A stretch of 35,280 nt of DNA, from assembly GCA_016721875.1 (NCBI GenBank), contig JADKHG010000009.1, positions 1 to 35,280 on the forward strand, given 5' to 3'. Below are positions 16,960-25,879 of the stretch, piece after piece (position 1 is the stretch's first letter; each line of letters opens with the position of its first letter). The position numbers and the translations under genes were made by a program. This DNA is from Sphingomonadales bacterium (GTDB lineage Bacteria > Pseudomonadota > Alphaproteobacteria > Sphingomonadales > Sphingomonadaceae). Under the pieces are notes generated by a model, which was not told where the DNA came from, searched no databases, and saw only the letters and a list, made by a program, of their open reading frames with translations.

Positions 16960-16993
16960 GGGCGGTGGCGCTTCGGCGTCGCCGCCCCTTTTC
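16960..16993 (+). terminator. Intra-operon intrinsic terminator/attenuator with UUCG tetraloop
   Basis: A 12-base stem GGGCGGTGGCGC (16960-16971) pairs with GCGTCGCCGCCC (16976-16987), with two G-T wobbles, closed by a TTCG tetraloop and followed by CTTTTC (16988-16993). This is a classic rho-independent terminator shape. It lies between the third small DUF11 gene (stop 16951) and the giant barrel gene, whose ATG at 16997 is only four bases after the T tract. It can be expected to lower transcription of the last gene and may also sequester its ribosome site, since no Shine-Dalgarno is visible. Confidence 0.8.
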
Positions 16994-16996
16994 GTT

Positions 16997-19900
16997 ATGA
17001 TCTCATTAACCAAGTCTCTTTTGAAATGCGCAGGTGCGCTAGCGACGGCGGTGCCAGTGGTAACCGTCGCCAGCCTTCCCGCGCGTGCACAGAGCACCAC
17101 GGACTTGGTAAGCAATACCGCCACCGTTGAATGGGATTCTGGTCCGCAACGCTTGTCGCAACCTTCAAATCAGGTTGATATCCAGGTTCAGCGAACGACA
17201 CCTCAGCCAGCCACGCTGCAACTGTTTCATTTCACCAACCAGCCGGGTGCACAGCCTTTCAATCTGCCGCAGACAATATGTCAGGGATCGGGCGGCCCGC
17301 GTCCCGTCCATCTGCAAGGTGCATTTTCGCAATTTGCCAATGGCGCCGCACCAGCTTTGCAAGCCAACGCAATTCGCGCAGGTGAACCCTTGTTGTTGCG
17401 AGTCTCGGCTGCAGCGCAAAACGTCAATGCTGGCGCAGTTGATAGCTTTGAAGCAACGATTACCACGCAAAATGGCGACCGCGAACGGATTACACTGACC
17501 GAAACCGCTGCCAATAGCGGTATTTTCCTCGGCATCATCAATACTGCCGCTACCCCAGCCAATCCCGTTATCGGCGATTGCGTACTGACTGTCCGCCCCG
17601 GAGACGAACTCAACTTCGATCTGGGTAACAGCTCAACCGGTACCAGCATCGCTACTGCTTCGGTTGATGTCCTTGTCGATCCGTTCGGTCTGACATTTGA
17701 CAGCGCCGATGGCGTTCCGGTGTCGGGCACGCGCGTTACCATTGTTGACGCGGCAACCGGAACACCCGCGCAAGTGTTCGGAGACGATGGCGTTTCCACA
17801 TTCCCCAACAGTCTGATCGCCGGATCGACGGTAACCGACAGTTCGGGCGCGGTATATAATTTCGACAACGGCTTTTATCGCTTTCCTTTCCTCCGCCCGG
17901 GCCAATATCGGCTCGTAATTGAGCCGGTAGCACCATATCGGCATCCCTCAGCAGCAACACCTGCTGAAATTGCGATGTTGACGCGCCCCGATGGCGGCCA
18001 ATTCATCATCGCCGATGGGTCTTATGGCGGAATCATAACGCTTTCCGACCCTGCCCCGGTTCGCATTGACGTGCCGCTGGATCGCCCTGGCGGCGCTTTG
18101 TCTATCCACAAGGAAACGTCGGCCGTCACCGCAATGCCGGGTGATGTCGTGCAATATCGCATCGAAGTGCGCAATCCTGACCGGACCCGCAACAGTGGAC
18201 CGGTTACCGTCACTGATATCTTGCCCGAAGCAATGCGTTTGCGTCTGAATTCAATGCGTTGGCAAGGAACTGCGGTCACACCAACCGTCTCAGCGGACGG
18301 CAAAGAATTTTCCGTCGCGGTTCCGCCGCTTTCGGGCGGGCAATCCGGCGTTTTGACCTATCTGACCGAAGTTCGTCAGGATGCTCGTCCGGGCAACGCG
18401 ATTAATTTGGCCAGCGCGCGCGACAATCGCGGAGCGGCAAGCGGCACAACCGACGCAGCTATTCGTATTTTGCGCGACGGCATCAGCGAACGCTACACAA
18501 TTATCGGTCGGATCACAGACGGCGGATGCTCCGTAGACCCCAGAAAAGCCAAAGGCCTTCAGGGAATCCGGGTCATGCTGGAGGACGGCACCTATACCGT
18601 CACCGATATTGACGGCCGCTATCATTTTGAAGGCGTGATTCCCGGAATTCATGTCGTGCAGGTCGATCCGATGTCGTTTCCGCTCGACCAGAAACCTGTC
18701 GATTGCGCGAAAAATACGCGCAGCGCCGGAAACCCGATCTCGCGTTTTGTCGAAGGACGCGGCGGCAGCCTGAAACGTGCTGATTTTAGGGCTGTGCAGA
18801 CAGCTCCGCGCGAAGATTTGCGCGCGAAAGCCGCTCCTCTGCCGTCAATTTCCAGCGATTCCGAGGCAGCTGGTGCCGATCGTGACTGGTTTGCCGGTCA
18901 GACGCCGGGAACAGGCTTCCTCTTCCCCGAAACCGGCCACAACCCGCGCTCGCGTGCCATTCGCGTCGTGTTCAAGCATCTGCCTCGCCAAAAAATCGAG
19001 CTGTTGGTCAATGGCAAACCTGTTGACCCGCTGAATTTCGACGGCAGCAAGAAAAGTCCCGAAGGAAAAATGCGTGCTGCGATCTGGCGCGGCATTACCA
19101 TCGATCCCGGCGTCAATATTCTGACGGCTAAAGTATTCGATCAAGACGGAAAAATGATCGAATCGCTCGATCAAAAAGTTATTGTCGCAGGCGCTCCTAT
19201 CAACGCTCAAATGCTGAAAGAACGGTCTTTGTTGCTCGCCGACGGGGTAACCCGTCCCAGAATAGCAGTGCGATTGACCGATCGTAACGGCAATCCGATC
19301 CCGCATAGCGCCATTGGTGACTTCACGCTTACCGATCCCTATCGTCCTGCGGTTGAAATTGACGCACAGCAGGCAAATCAGTTGTCCGGCCTCGAGCGTG
19401 CGGCACCGGTTTGGCGCGTTCAGGGGGACGACGGCGTTGCCTATATCGAACTCGAACCCACCACCGCGTCGGGTACAGTCGCTGTTGGATTCAATTTCCG
19501 TGATGGCGAAGTCGAGCGCACCCAGCGCATCGAAACCTGGCTTGATCCGGGTGATCGCCCTTGGACTGTCGTCGGCTTTGCCGCAGGAACCATGGGTTTC
19601 AACAAGCTGGAAGCGGGTCTGGAAGACCTCGTCGACGACGATGATCAGTTGAACGTCGACGGCCGGGTTGCGCTCTACGCCAAAGGACGAGTGAGCGGTA
19701 AGTGGTTGATGACGCTTGCCTATGACAGTGACAAGAAGAGCGACGACGCCCGCTTTGCCGGAACAATTGACCCGCGTCGCTATTACACCGTCTATGCCGA
19801 TCGCAGCGAACAGCGTTATGATGCATCGTCGATCCGCAAGCTGTATCTGAAGCTTGAGCGCCCGCAATTCTATGCACTATTTGGCGACTATCAAACCGGA

Positions 19901-22087
19901 ATTGATGAGCCTGAACTGGCGCGATATCAGCGTAGTTTCAACGGTATAAAAGCCGAATATCGCAACGATTCTGTGCATGCTCAGGCATTTGCGGCGGATA
20001 CACCCTATCGCTTTCGTCGTGAGGAAATCCAGGGCACGGGTCTGTCCGGTCCCTATGCTTTGGGCGCTCGCGACATCATCGCAAACAGCGAGCGGATCAG
20101 CATTGAGACGCGCGACCGGTTGCGTTCTGACCGCATCATCGAACGCCGTTCGCTGATCCGCAACATCGATTATGATATTGATTATCTGGCAGGAACGCTG
20201 CGTTTCCGCGAGCCGATCCTGTCGCGCTCAAGTGCGCTGGATCCGCAATTCATCGTCGCCGAATATGAGGTCGATGGTATAGGCGAACGTGTCAACAACG
20301 CTGGTGGCCGCGTCAAATGGCAGTCACCCGACCAGAAACTGCAGATTGCAGCGACCGCGATCCATGACGAGACCGATACCTCGAAAACCAACCTTGTTGG
20401 TGCCGACATACGCTATCGCCCGACCGTCGGCACCGAATTGCGCGCCGAATTCGCCGGCAGCAACGGTCAGGCACGCGGAACGGGTACGACAGATGCCGGT
20501 GGTGCCTATGCCGCACTGGTCGAAGCCGAACATCATGGCGCGAAAATCGACGCGCTTGCGTATTACCGTCGTCAATCGAGCGGTTTTGGCGTTGGCCAGA
20601 TTAGTGCGGGCCAGGCATCGACGCAAAAATTCGGGATCGACACCCGCTATCGCCTCACCGACAAGCTGTCCTTCTCAGCGCTTGGCTATCAGGAAGAGCA
20701 ACTGGAAACAGGCGCGCGTCGTCGTGCAGGTTCGGGTGAAATCGAATATCGCGACGAGAAGACGTCGTTGCGCGCTGGCATCACCCATGCCGACGATCTG
20801 CTGGCCGATGGAACCAACAATGTCTCGACACTGGTGCGTCTCGGCGGTTCGCGCAAATTCTTCAACAGCAAGTTGGAACTCGACGCTCAGACCGAATTCG
20901 CACTGGGTGGACAGGATGAAAGCATCGACTTCCCAGCGCGTCATCGCCTGGGTGCGCGCTATGCAATCCGTCCGGATATTGCGCTGGTCGGCGCTTATGA
21001 AATTGCCAAGGGCGAGAATATCGATGCTCGCACCGCACGGCTCGGTTTCGATCTGACGCCTTGGGCCGGTGGTCGCATGGTTGCCAGCGCAAACCAGCAG
21101 GATATCAGCGAATTTGGCGCGCGTTCCTTTGCTGCCTACGGCCTTTCACAATCGTTCCGCGTCAGCGACAAATGGTCAATCGACGTCACGCTTGACGGCA
21201 ACCAGACTATCGGTGGCTTCAGCCGCAACGATGTGCTTGATCCGCTTCATCCGGTCGCCTCGGGTGGCTTCCTAGGGAGCGATGGCACGCTGACCGAAGA
21301 CTTCATCGCAGTCACAACCGGTGCGACATATCGCGGTGATCGCTGGAGCTGGACCGGCCGTGCCGAATGGCGCGATGGCGACACCACGCGTCGCTACGGC
21401 CTTACAAGCTCGATCCTGCGCCAGATTGGCGAAGGCAAAGCTGTCGGTGGCCAGATCAACTGGTTCCGCGCCAAGCAAGAAGCAGGTGCCACCACCACGA
21501 CGGCGCAAGCGGAAGTCAGTTGGGCGCACCGCCCTGCCAACAGCCAATGGTCGTTCCTGAACAAGACCGAATATCGCTATGACTCAGTGAAGAACGCAGT
21601 TGCAGGTCTTCCTGGTCCGATTGGCGGCGCACCCTTTCTCGTCGATGGCAATGTGAAATCAACCCGCGTCATCAACAGTCTGTCGGTCAACTATACACCG
21701 ATCGGCGAGGATGACGGCCTGTTCCTTGAACGCGGTGAATATGGCTTCTTCTGGGGTACCCGGTACAACAGCGACCGTTTCGGACTTGATGATGTTAAGG
21801 GCTGGAGCAATGTGGTTGGGGCGGATCTGAAATTCGATATATCGGACGTGGCAGATGTCGGTGTTTCCGGAACCGCGCGTATCGGCACCAATGGCAAGAA
21901 TATCGCCTGGTCAAGCGGCCCGACGCTGACTGTGTCACCCTATGAAAACGCCAATATCACGTTGGGTTACAATGTCGTTGGCTTTGAAGACCGCGACTTT
22001 GAGGAAAGCCGCTACACCCGCAGCGGGCCTTTCCTGACCTTTAAGCTGAAGTTCGATCAGAACTCACTGGCCGGCCTGGGGCTCTAA
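16997..22087 (+). CDS. Giant exported protein with DUF11, SdrD-B-like and C-terminal beta-barrel regions
   Basis: A 1696-residue protein with a signal peptide cleaved near PARA-QS (residue 31). Visible regions are: an N-terminal block TTDLVSNTATVEWDSGPQRL (about 33-70) akin to the small operon proteins; beta-rich modules to about 365; a DUF11 domain about 366-490 (VQYRIEVRNPDRT, TDILPEAMRLRL); an SdrD-B/CarboxypepD-like module about 500-558 (GIRVMLEDGTYTVTDIDGRY); and a disordered linker near 580-640. Ig-like modules at 655-850 precede a long stretch of alternating strands from PWTVVGFAAGTMGFNKLEAG to FLTFKLKF at the C-terminus. That last half has the aromatic, alternating pattern of an outer-membrane beta-barrel of many strands. 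A short tail DQNSLAGLGL follows the last strand. It looks like the outer-membrane anchor or export channel for the DUF11 proteins; I recognise no characterised family. Confidence 0.88.
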   Translation: MISLTKSLLKCAGALATAVPVVTVASLPARAQSTTDLVSNTATVEWDSGPQRLSQPSNQVDIQVQRTTPQPATLQLFHFTNQPGAQPFNLPQTICQGSGGPRPVHLQGAFSQFANGAAPALQANAIRAGEPLLLRVSAAAQNVNAGAVDSFEATITTQNGDRERITLTETAANSGIFLGIINTAATPANPVIGDCVLTVRPGDELNFDLGNSSTGTSIATASVDVLVDPFGLTFDSADGVPVSGTRVTIVDAATGTPAQVFGDDGVSTFPNSLIAGSTVTDSSGAVYNFDNGFYRFPFLRPGQYRLVIEPVAPYRHPSAATPAEIAMLTRPDGGQFIIADGSYGGIITLSDPAPVRIDVPLDRPGGALSIHKETSAVTAMPGDVVQYRIEVRNPDRTRNSGPVTVTDILPEAMRLRLNSMRWQGTAVTPTVSADGKEFSVAVPPLSGGQSGVLTYLTEVRQDARPGNAINLASARDNRGAASGTTDAAIRILRDGISERYTIIGRITDGGCSVDPRKAKGLQGIRVMLEDGTYTVTDIDGRYHFEGVIPGIHVVQVDPMSFPLDQKPVDCAKNTRSAGNPISRFVEGRGGSLKRADFRAVQTAPREDLRAKAAPLPSISSDSEAAGADRDWFAGQTPGTGFLFPETGHNPRSRAIRVVFKHLPRQKIELLVNGKPVDPLNFDGSKKSPEGKMRAAIWRGITIDPGVNILTAKVFDQDGKMIESLDQKVIVAGAPINAQMLKERSLLLADGVTRPRIAVRLTDRNGNPIPHSAIGDFTLTDPYRPAVEIDAQQANQLSGLERAAPVWRVQGDDGVAYIELEPTTASGTVAVGFNFRDGEVERTQRIETWLDPGDRPWTVVGFAAGTMGFNKLEAGLEDLVDDDDQLNVDGRVALYAKGRVSGKWLMTLAYDSDKKSDDARFAGTIDPRRYYTVYADRSEQRYDASSIRKLYLKLERPQFYALFGDYQTGIDEPELARYQRSFNGIKAEYRNDSVHAQAFAADTPYRFRREEIQGTGLSGPYALGARDIIANSERISIETRDRLRSDRIIERRSLIRNIDYDIDYLAGTLRFREPILSRSSALDPQFIVAEYEVDGIGERVNNAGGRVKWQSPDQKLQIAATAIHDETDTSKTNLVGADIRYRPTVGTELRAEFAGSNGQARGTGTTDAGGAYAALVEAEHHGAKIDALAYYRRQSSGFGVGQISAGQASTQKFGIDTRYRLTDKLSFSALGYQEEQLETGARRRAGSGEIEYRDEKTSLRAGITHADDLLADGTNNVSTLVRLGGSRKFFNSKLELDAQTEFALGGQDESIDFPARHRLGARYAIRPDIALVGAYEIAKGENIDARTARLGFDLTPWAGGRMVASANQQDISEFGARSFAAYGLSQSFRVSDKWSIDVTLDGNQTIGGFSRNDVLDPLHPVASGGFLGSDGTLTEDFIAVTTGATYRGDRWSWTGRAEWRDGDTTRRYGLTSSILRQIGEGKAVGGQINWFRAKQEAGATTTTAQAEVSWAHRPANSQWSFLNKTEYRYDSVKNAVAGLPGPIGGAPFLVDGNVKSTRVINSLSVNYTPIGEDDGLFLERGEYGFFWGTRYNSDRFGLDDVKGWSNVVGADLKFDISDVADVGVSGTARIGTNGKNIAWSSGPTLTVSPYENANITLGYNVVGFEDRDFEESRYTRSGPFLTFKLKFDQNSLAGLGL

Positions 22088-22094
22088 GCCCCAG
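22076..22094. terminator. Hairpin between convergent barrel and E2 genes
   Basis: A perfect 7-base stem CTGGGGC (22076-22082) and GCCCCAG (22088-22094) encloses the loop TCTAA, which contains the barrel gene's stop codon. The two genes converge here with 15 bases between their stops. The symmetric stem could serve as a terminator in both directions, although no T tract follows on the plus strand, so rho-independent activity is uncertain. Confidence 0.4.
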
Positions 22095-22102
22095 CCCGCC
22101 GG

Positions 22103-23377
22103 TCAGTCTGCGAACAGCAAGACCGGCGTCTCCACCAGCTTCTTGAGCGCCTGCACATAGCTCGCCGCATCCCAGCCATCGACGACGCGGTGATCGCAAC
22201 TGATCGACAGGTTCATCAACTTCCGCGCCTCGATCGTATCACCGACAAACATCGGCCTTTCGACAATCTTGTTCGGACCGATGATTGCGACTTCTGGTCG
22301 GTTGATCACCGGCGTTGTCGCGATGCCTCCCAATGGCCCCAGCGAAGTTACGGTCAGTGTTGATCCCGATAGCTCCTCACTCTTGGCTGTGCCATCACGC
22401 GCAGCGGCGGCTAGCCGGGAAATCTCGCTTGCGAGCTGCCAGACATTCAAATCCTGCGCATTGCGGATCACTGGCACCATCAGCCCGGCATCGGTCTGCG
22501 TCGCCATCCCCAGATGCACCGCACCATGGCGTGTCACAATGCCCGCTTCGTCATCATAGCGGGCATTGATCATCGGAAAATCGGGCAAGGTCTTGCAGAT
22601 CGCAACGATCAGGAACGGCAGCATCGTCAGCTTGGGCCGCTGACCGCGATTGGCGTTTAGATCGGCACGCATCGCCTCCAGCGCGGTGACGTCGAATTCC
22701 TCGACATAGCTGAAATGCGGAATGTTGCGTTTGGACGCAGCCATATTTTCGGCAATGCGGCGACGCATGCCGATGACCTTGACGCTTTCGTCGGGTCGCG
22801 CCGTCGAAACGCCGGGCGCGCGATAGCCCTGCCCCGACCCGTAATTCAAATAGGCGTCTAGGTCGGCATGGCGGACATGCCCGCCCGAAGCCTTCACCTG
22901 CCCCAGATCGACCCCCAGCGCCTTGGCACGGGCGCGAACGGCAGGCGAAGCGGTGACTTTATCGGACTGAGCAGTGACCAATTCAATTTTGGCTTCCTCC
23001 GACGGCTTCTCAGCCACTTTTTCGGACTCAACGCCACGGGACGCCGGCGAGACGTCAGATGGCGTCGCGGCGGCTTCTACGGGCGTTTTTGCCTGCTCAA
23101 CCGGTTTCGGCGCCTCCTCCACTTCATTTCCCGCGCCTTCAATCTCTCTTTCGACCAGCATTGCGCCAATCGAGACCACATCGCCCGCTTCTCCGGCAAC
23201 AGCTGTCACGACACCAGACACTGGGCTTTCCATTTCGACGGTCGCCTTGTCGGTCATCATGTCGGCGATCGGCTGGTCTTCCTCGATTCGGTCACCGACC
23301 TTGATATGCCAGGCAACAATCTCGGCCTCGGCAATGCCTTCGCCGATATCGGGCAGCTTGAAAGTGAATTTGCCCAT
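22103..23377 (-). CDS. bkdB: Branched-chain 2-oxoacid dehydrogenase E2 (dihydrolipoyl acyltransferase)
   Basis: A 424-residue E2 component. It has an N-terminal lipoyl domain with the lipoylated lysine in MMTDKATVEMESPVSG (Lys44), then an Ala/Pro/Glu-rich linker (about 85-135). A peripheral subunit-binding domain (TASPAVRARAKALGVDLGQV) follows, and the C-terminal catalytic domain ends near SCDHRVVDGWDAASYVQALK, where the active-site His and Asp lie. It transfers the acyl group from the E1-bound ThDP to CoA. The gene follows E1beta by four bases. No E3 gene follows, so lipoamide dehydrogenase must be encoded elsewhere. Confidence 0.93.
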   Translation of the reverse strand: MGKFTFKLPDIGEGIAEAEIVAWHIKVGDRIEEDQPIADMMTDKATVEMESPVSGVVTAVAGEAGDVVSIGAMLVEREIEGAGNEVEEAPKPVEQAKTPVEAAATPSDVSPASRGVESEKVAEKPSEEAKIELVTAQSDKVTASPAVRARAKALGVDLGQVKASGGHVRHADLDAYLNYGSGQGYRAPGVSTARPDESVKVIGMRRRIAENMAASKRNIPHFSYVEEFDVTALEAMRADLNANRGQRPKLTMLPFLIVAICKTLPDFPMINARYDDEAGIVTRHGAVHLGMATQTDAGLMVPVIRNAQDLNVWQLASEISRLAAAARDGTAKSEELSGSTLTVTSLGPLGGIATTPVINRPEVAIIGPNKIVERPMFVGDTIEARKLMNLSISCDHRVVDGWDAASYVQALKKLVETPVLLFAD

Positions 23378-23381
23378 CGTC

Positions 23382-24407
23382 CTACTCCTGAATCAGCTTT
23401 TGCATAGCGCGTGTTATGCGAACCGGGCCGGGGAAATAGGCCCATTCGAGGCTATGCGGATAGGGTGTGTCAAAACCGGTGACGCGTTCCACCGGTGCCT
23501 CAAGATGATAGAAGCAACGCTCCTGCACCAGCGCCGCCAGTTCCGCGCCAAAACCGCTGGTGCGGGTTGCCTCGTGCACCACCATGCAGCGTCCGGTTTT
23601 CTTGACCGAGGCTTCAACGGTTTCAATGTCGAGCGGCAACAACGTGCGCAAATCGATCACTTCGGCGTCGATCCCGGTTTCCATAACAACCGCTACGCAA
23701 ACATGGACCATCGTTCCATAGGTCAATATGGTCAGCGCCTCGCCCTCGCGAACGGTCGCGGCTTTGCCGAGTTCGATTCGGTAATAATCCTGCGGCACAT
23801 CGCTGCCAGCATGTTTCGACCAGGGCTCGACCGGTCGGTCGTAAAAGCCGCTGAACGGGCCGTTATAGATGCGCTTGGGTTCGAAAAAGACCACAGGGTC
23901 ATTGTCTTCGATCGCCGCGATCAACAGTCCCTTGGCATCATAGGGATTGGACGGAATGACCGTCTTGATCCCGCAGACATGGGTAAACAGGCTCTCGGGT
24001 GACTGGCTGTGTGTCTGCCCGCCAAAAATCCCTCCGCCAAAGGGTGAGCGCACTGTCATTGGGCAGATGAAGTCATTTGCCGACCGGTAACGCAGCCGCG
24101 CGGCTTCGCTGACCAACTGGTCAAGACCGGGATAGATATAATCGGCAAACTGGATTTCAGGGACCGGGCGCAAGCCATAGGCTGCCATGCCGACTGCCGC
24201 ACCAATTATCCCGCACTCGCTGATCGGTGTATCAAAAACCCGGGTTTTTCCGTGTTTTTTCTGCAAGCCAGCGGTCGCGCGGAACACGCCGCCAAAAAAG
24301 CCGATATCCTCGCCGAGCAACACAATATCAGGATCGCGTGTCAACATATTGTCGAGCGCGCTGTTGATCGCTTCGATCATGTTCATTTTTTGCGTAACAA
24401 CGGTCAT
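23382..24407 (-). CDS. bkdA2: Branched-chain 2-oxoacid dehydrogenase E1 beta subunit
   Basis: A 341-residue E1 beta subunit. Characteristic blocks are IVLLGEDIGFFGGVFRATAG near residue 30, ECGIIGAAVGMAAYGLRPVP, RSPFGGGIFGGQTHSQSPES and the C-terminal half with EVIDLRTLLPLDIETVEASV. The start at 24407 (MTVVTQKMNMIEAINSALDN) is chosen because it lies one base after the E1alpha stop (TAACATG) and matches usual N-termini; the frame is open to 24467. Together with E1alpha it decarboxylates the 2-oxoacids of Val, Leu and Ile; oxo-acid specificity is inferred from the E1alpha type. Confidence 0.93.
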   Translation of the reverse strand: MTVVTQKMNMIEAINSALDNMLTRDPDIVLLGEDIGFFGGVFRATAGLQKKHGKTRVFDTPISECGIIGAAVGMAAYGLRPVPEIQFADYIYPGLDQLVSEAARLRYRSANDFICPMTVRSPFGGGIFGGQTHSQSPESLFTHVCGIKTVIPSNPYDAKGLLIAAIEDNDPVVFFEPKRIYNGPFSGFYDRPVEPWSKHAGSDVPQDYYRIELGKAATVREGEALTILTYGTMVHVCVAVVMETGIDAEVIDLRTLLPLDIETVEASVKKTGRCMVVHEATRTSGFGAELAALVQERCFYHLEAPVERVTGFDTPYPHSLEWAYFPGPVRITRAMQKLIQE

Positions 24408-24408
24408 G

Positions 24409-25692
24409 TTATCGTGGCTCCCAGTCGGGGCCGAATTTGGCTTCCTGTTCTTCGAGAACCTGCTCAACCTGTTCTTTCAGGTGCCAGGGTAGATGTTCGA
24501 AGACGTCGTCGAACATCGATTCAAACGGCTGATGCAAGCCATGGCCCAAAATGCCGTTGGCCTCCGCCTCTTTCTGGGTCTTTTTAACGAGATCGGTCAG
24601 TTCGGCCGCTTGCGCGTCATGCTGCTCTTCGCTCCACTCGCCAATGCGGATCAGATGCTGCTTCAGCCGACCGACCGGATCACCCAACGGCCATTTTTCA
24701 AATTCTTTCGCCGCACGATAGGCTTCAGGATCGTCCGAGGTTGAATGTCCCTCGGCACGGTAGGTGAAATATTCGATGAAAGTGGGGCCGTTGTTGGTCC
24801 GTGCCCGGTCAGCCGCCCAGCGCATCGCTGCATAAACCGCCAGCGGATCATTGCCATCGACGCGCAGCGATGCAATGCCATAACCGAGACCGCGGGCGGC
24901 AAAGGTGGTGCGTTCACCGCCTGCAATCCCTGAGAAAGACGAGATCGCCCACTGGTTGTTGACCACCTGTAATATAACCGGTGTGTTATAAACCGCAGCA
25001 AAGGTCATCGCGCTGTGGAAGTCGCCCTCTGCCGTCGATCCCTCCCCGCACCAGCAGGCGGAAATGCGCGTATCGCCGCGCGACGCACTCGCCATCGCCC
25101 AGCCCACGGCCTGCGGATATTGCGTCGCCAGATTGCCCGAAATACTGAAAAAACTATGGTCAGGCGCCGAATACATGATCGGCAACTGCCTCCCTTTCAG
25201 ATGGTCTGCCCGGTTCGAATAGATCTGGTTCATCATCTTGACCAGCGGATAGCCGCGCGTGATCAAAATGCCCTGCTGGCGATAGCTGGGAAAGCACATA
25301 TCATCGCTCGCCAGCGCCATCGCGGTTGCAACCGAAGTTGCCTCCTCGCCGGTGCACTTCATGTAGAAACTGGTCTTGCCCTGCCTTTGTGCGCGGAACA
25401 TGCGATCATCAAAGGCCCGCGTCAGCATCATGTTACTCAGCATCAGTCGCAACTGATCTGGCTCAAGTCCGGGGTTCCAGCTACCGGTTGCATTACCGTT
25501 GTTATCCAAAACGCGGATCAATCCGAAAGCAAGGTTTTGAATGGCGGCTGGCGCACTACCCTCATCGGGCCGCGCAATTTCGTCGATTTCCGGAACGACA
25601 ACGTCGCTAAAGTCGGCTTCGTCGCCGGGTCGGAACTTTGGTTCCGGGATGTGCAGCCGCAATGGCGGCAGGTTGGTTTTGGTTTTAACCAT
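24409..25692 (-). CDS. bkdA1: Branched-chain 2-oxoacid dehydrogenase E1 alpha subunit
   Basis: A 427-residue E1 alpha subunit with the ThDP-binding motif CWCGEGSTAEGDFHSAMTFA continued by VILQVVNNQWAIS. It also has GKTSFYMKCTGEEATSVATA and the phosphorylation-loop-like RAEGHSTSDDPEAYR. The roughly 60-residue N-terminal extension (MVKTKTNLPPLRLHIPEPKF) is typical of bacterial branched-chain rather than pyruvate E1alpha. GGGAG lies about nine bases before the ATG. It is the first gene of the E1alpha-E1beta-E2 operon and diverges from the TetR-family gene, the likely local regulator. Confidence 0.94.
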   Translation of the reverse strand: MVKTKTNLPPLRLHIPEPKFRPGDEADFSDVVVPEIDEIARPDEGSAPAAIQNLAFGLIRVLDNNGNATGSWNPGLEPDQLRLMLSNMMLTRAFDDRMFRAQRQGKTSFYMKCTGEEATSVATAMALASDDMCFPSYRQQGILITRGYPLVKMMNQIYSNRADHLKGRQLPIMYSAPDHSFFSISGNLATQYPQAVGWAMASASRGDTRISACWCGEGSTAEGDFHSAMTFAAVYNTPVILQVVNNQWAISSFSGIAGGERTTFAARGLGYGIASLRVDGNDPLAVYAAMRWAADRARTNNGPTFIEYFTYRAEGHSTSDDPEAYRAAKEFEKWPLGDPVGRLKQHLIRIGEWSEEQHDAQAAELTDLVKKTQKEAEANGILGHGLHQPFESMFDDVFEHLPWHLKEQVEQVLEEQEAKFGPDWEPR

Positions 25693-25764
25693 ATGCTACT
25701 CCCGGTCTCCTCTCAGGGCGTTTCCGCCGAACCGCGAATCGGTTGATTATTATCGACTGCTGTT

Positions 25765-25792
25765 ATTTTATTACAATCGGCAAATAGGTCAA
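25765..25792 (-). promoter_or_regulatory. Candidate promoter of the bkd operon
   Basis: On the minus strand, TTGACC (25792-25787) and TAAAAT (25770-25765) are spaced by 16 bases, a good sigma70-type match. It would give a leader of about 65-70 bases before the E1alpha ATG, in the AT-rich part of the divergent region. No transcript data are available. Confidence 0.5.
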
Positions 25793-25839
25793 TATCCCTG
25801 CCCTAACTTTGCGAGATCACAACCGTTATGCAAAAACAG

Positions 25840-25858
25840 GGTTAGCGCTTTGTTAACC
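25840..25858. promoter_or_regulatory. Inverted repeat, candidate TetR-family operator
   Basis: The arms GGTTA (25840-25844) and TAACC (25854-25858) form a 19-base imperfect palindrome with centre GCGCTTTGT. It lies 21 bases before the TetR-family ATG and about 50 bases upstream of the bkd promoter candidate. That position would suit autoregulation. Assignment is by position and symmetry only. Confidence 0.35.
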
Positions 25859-25879
25859 ATTTTTGGCCACATTGCCGTT

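Noticed and set aside
18845..19867. A 340-codon open frame on the minus strand
   Set aside because: It lies wholly antisense to the giant barrel gene, whose strand carries a signal peptide and recognisable domains. The antisense product shows no motif.
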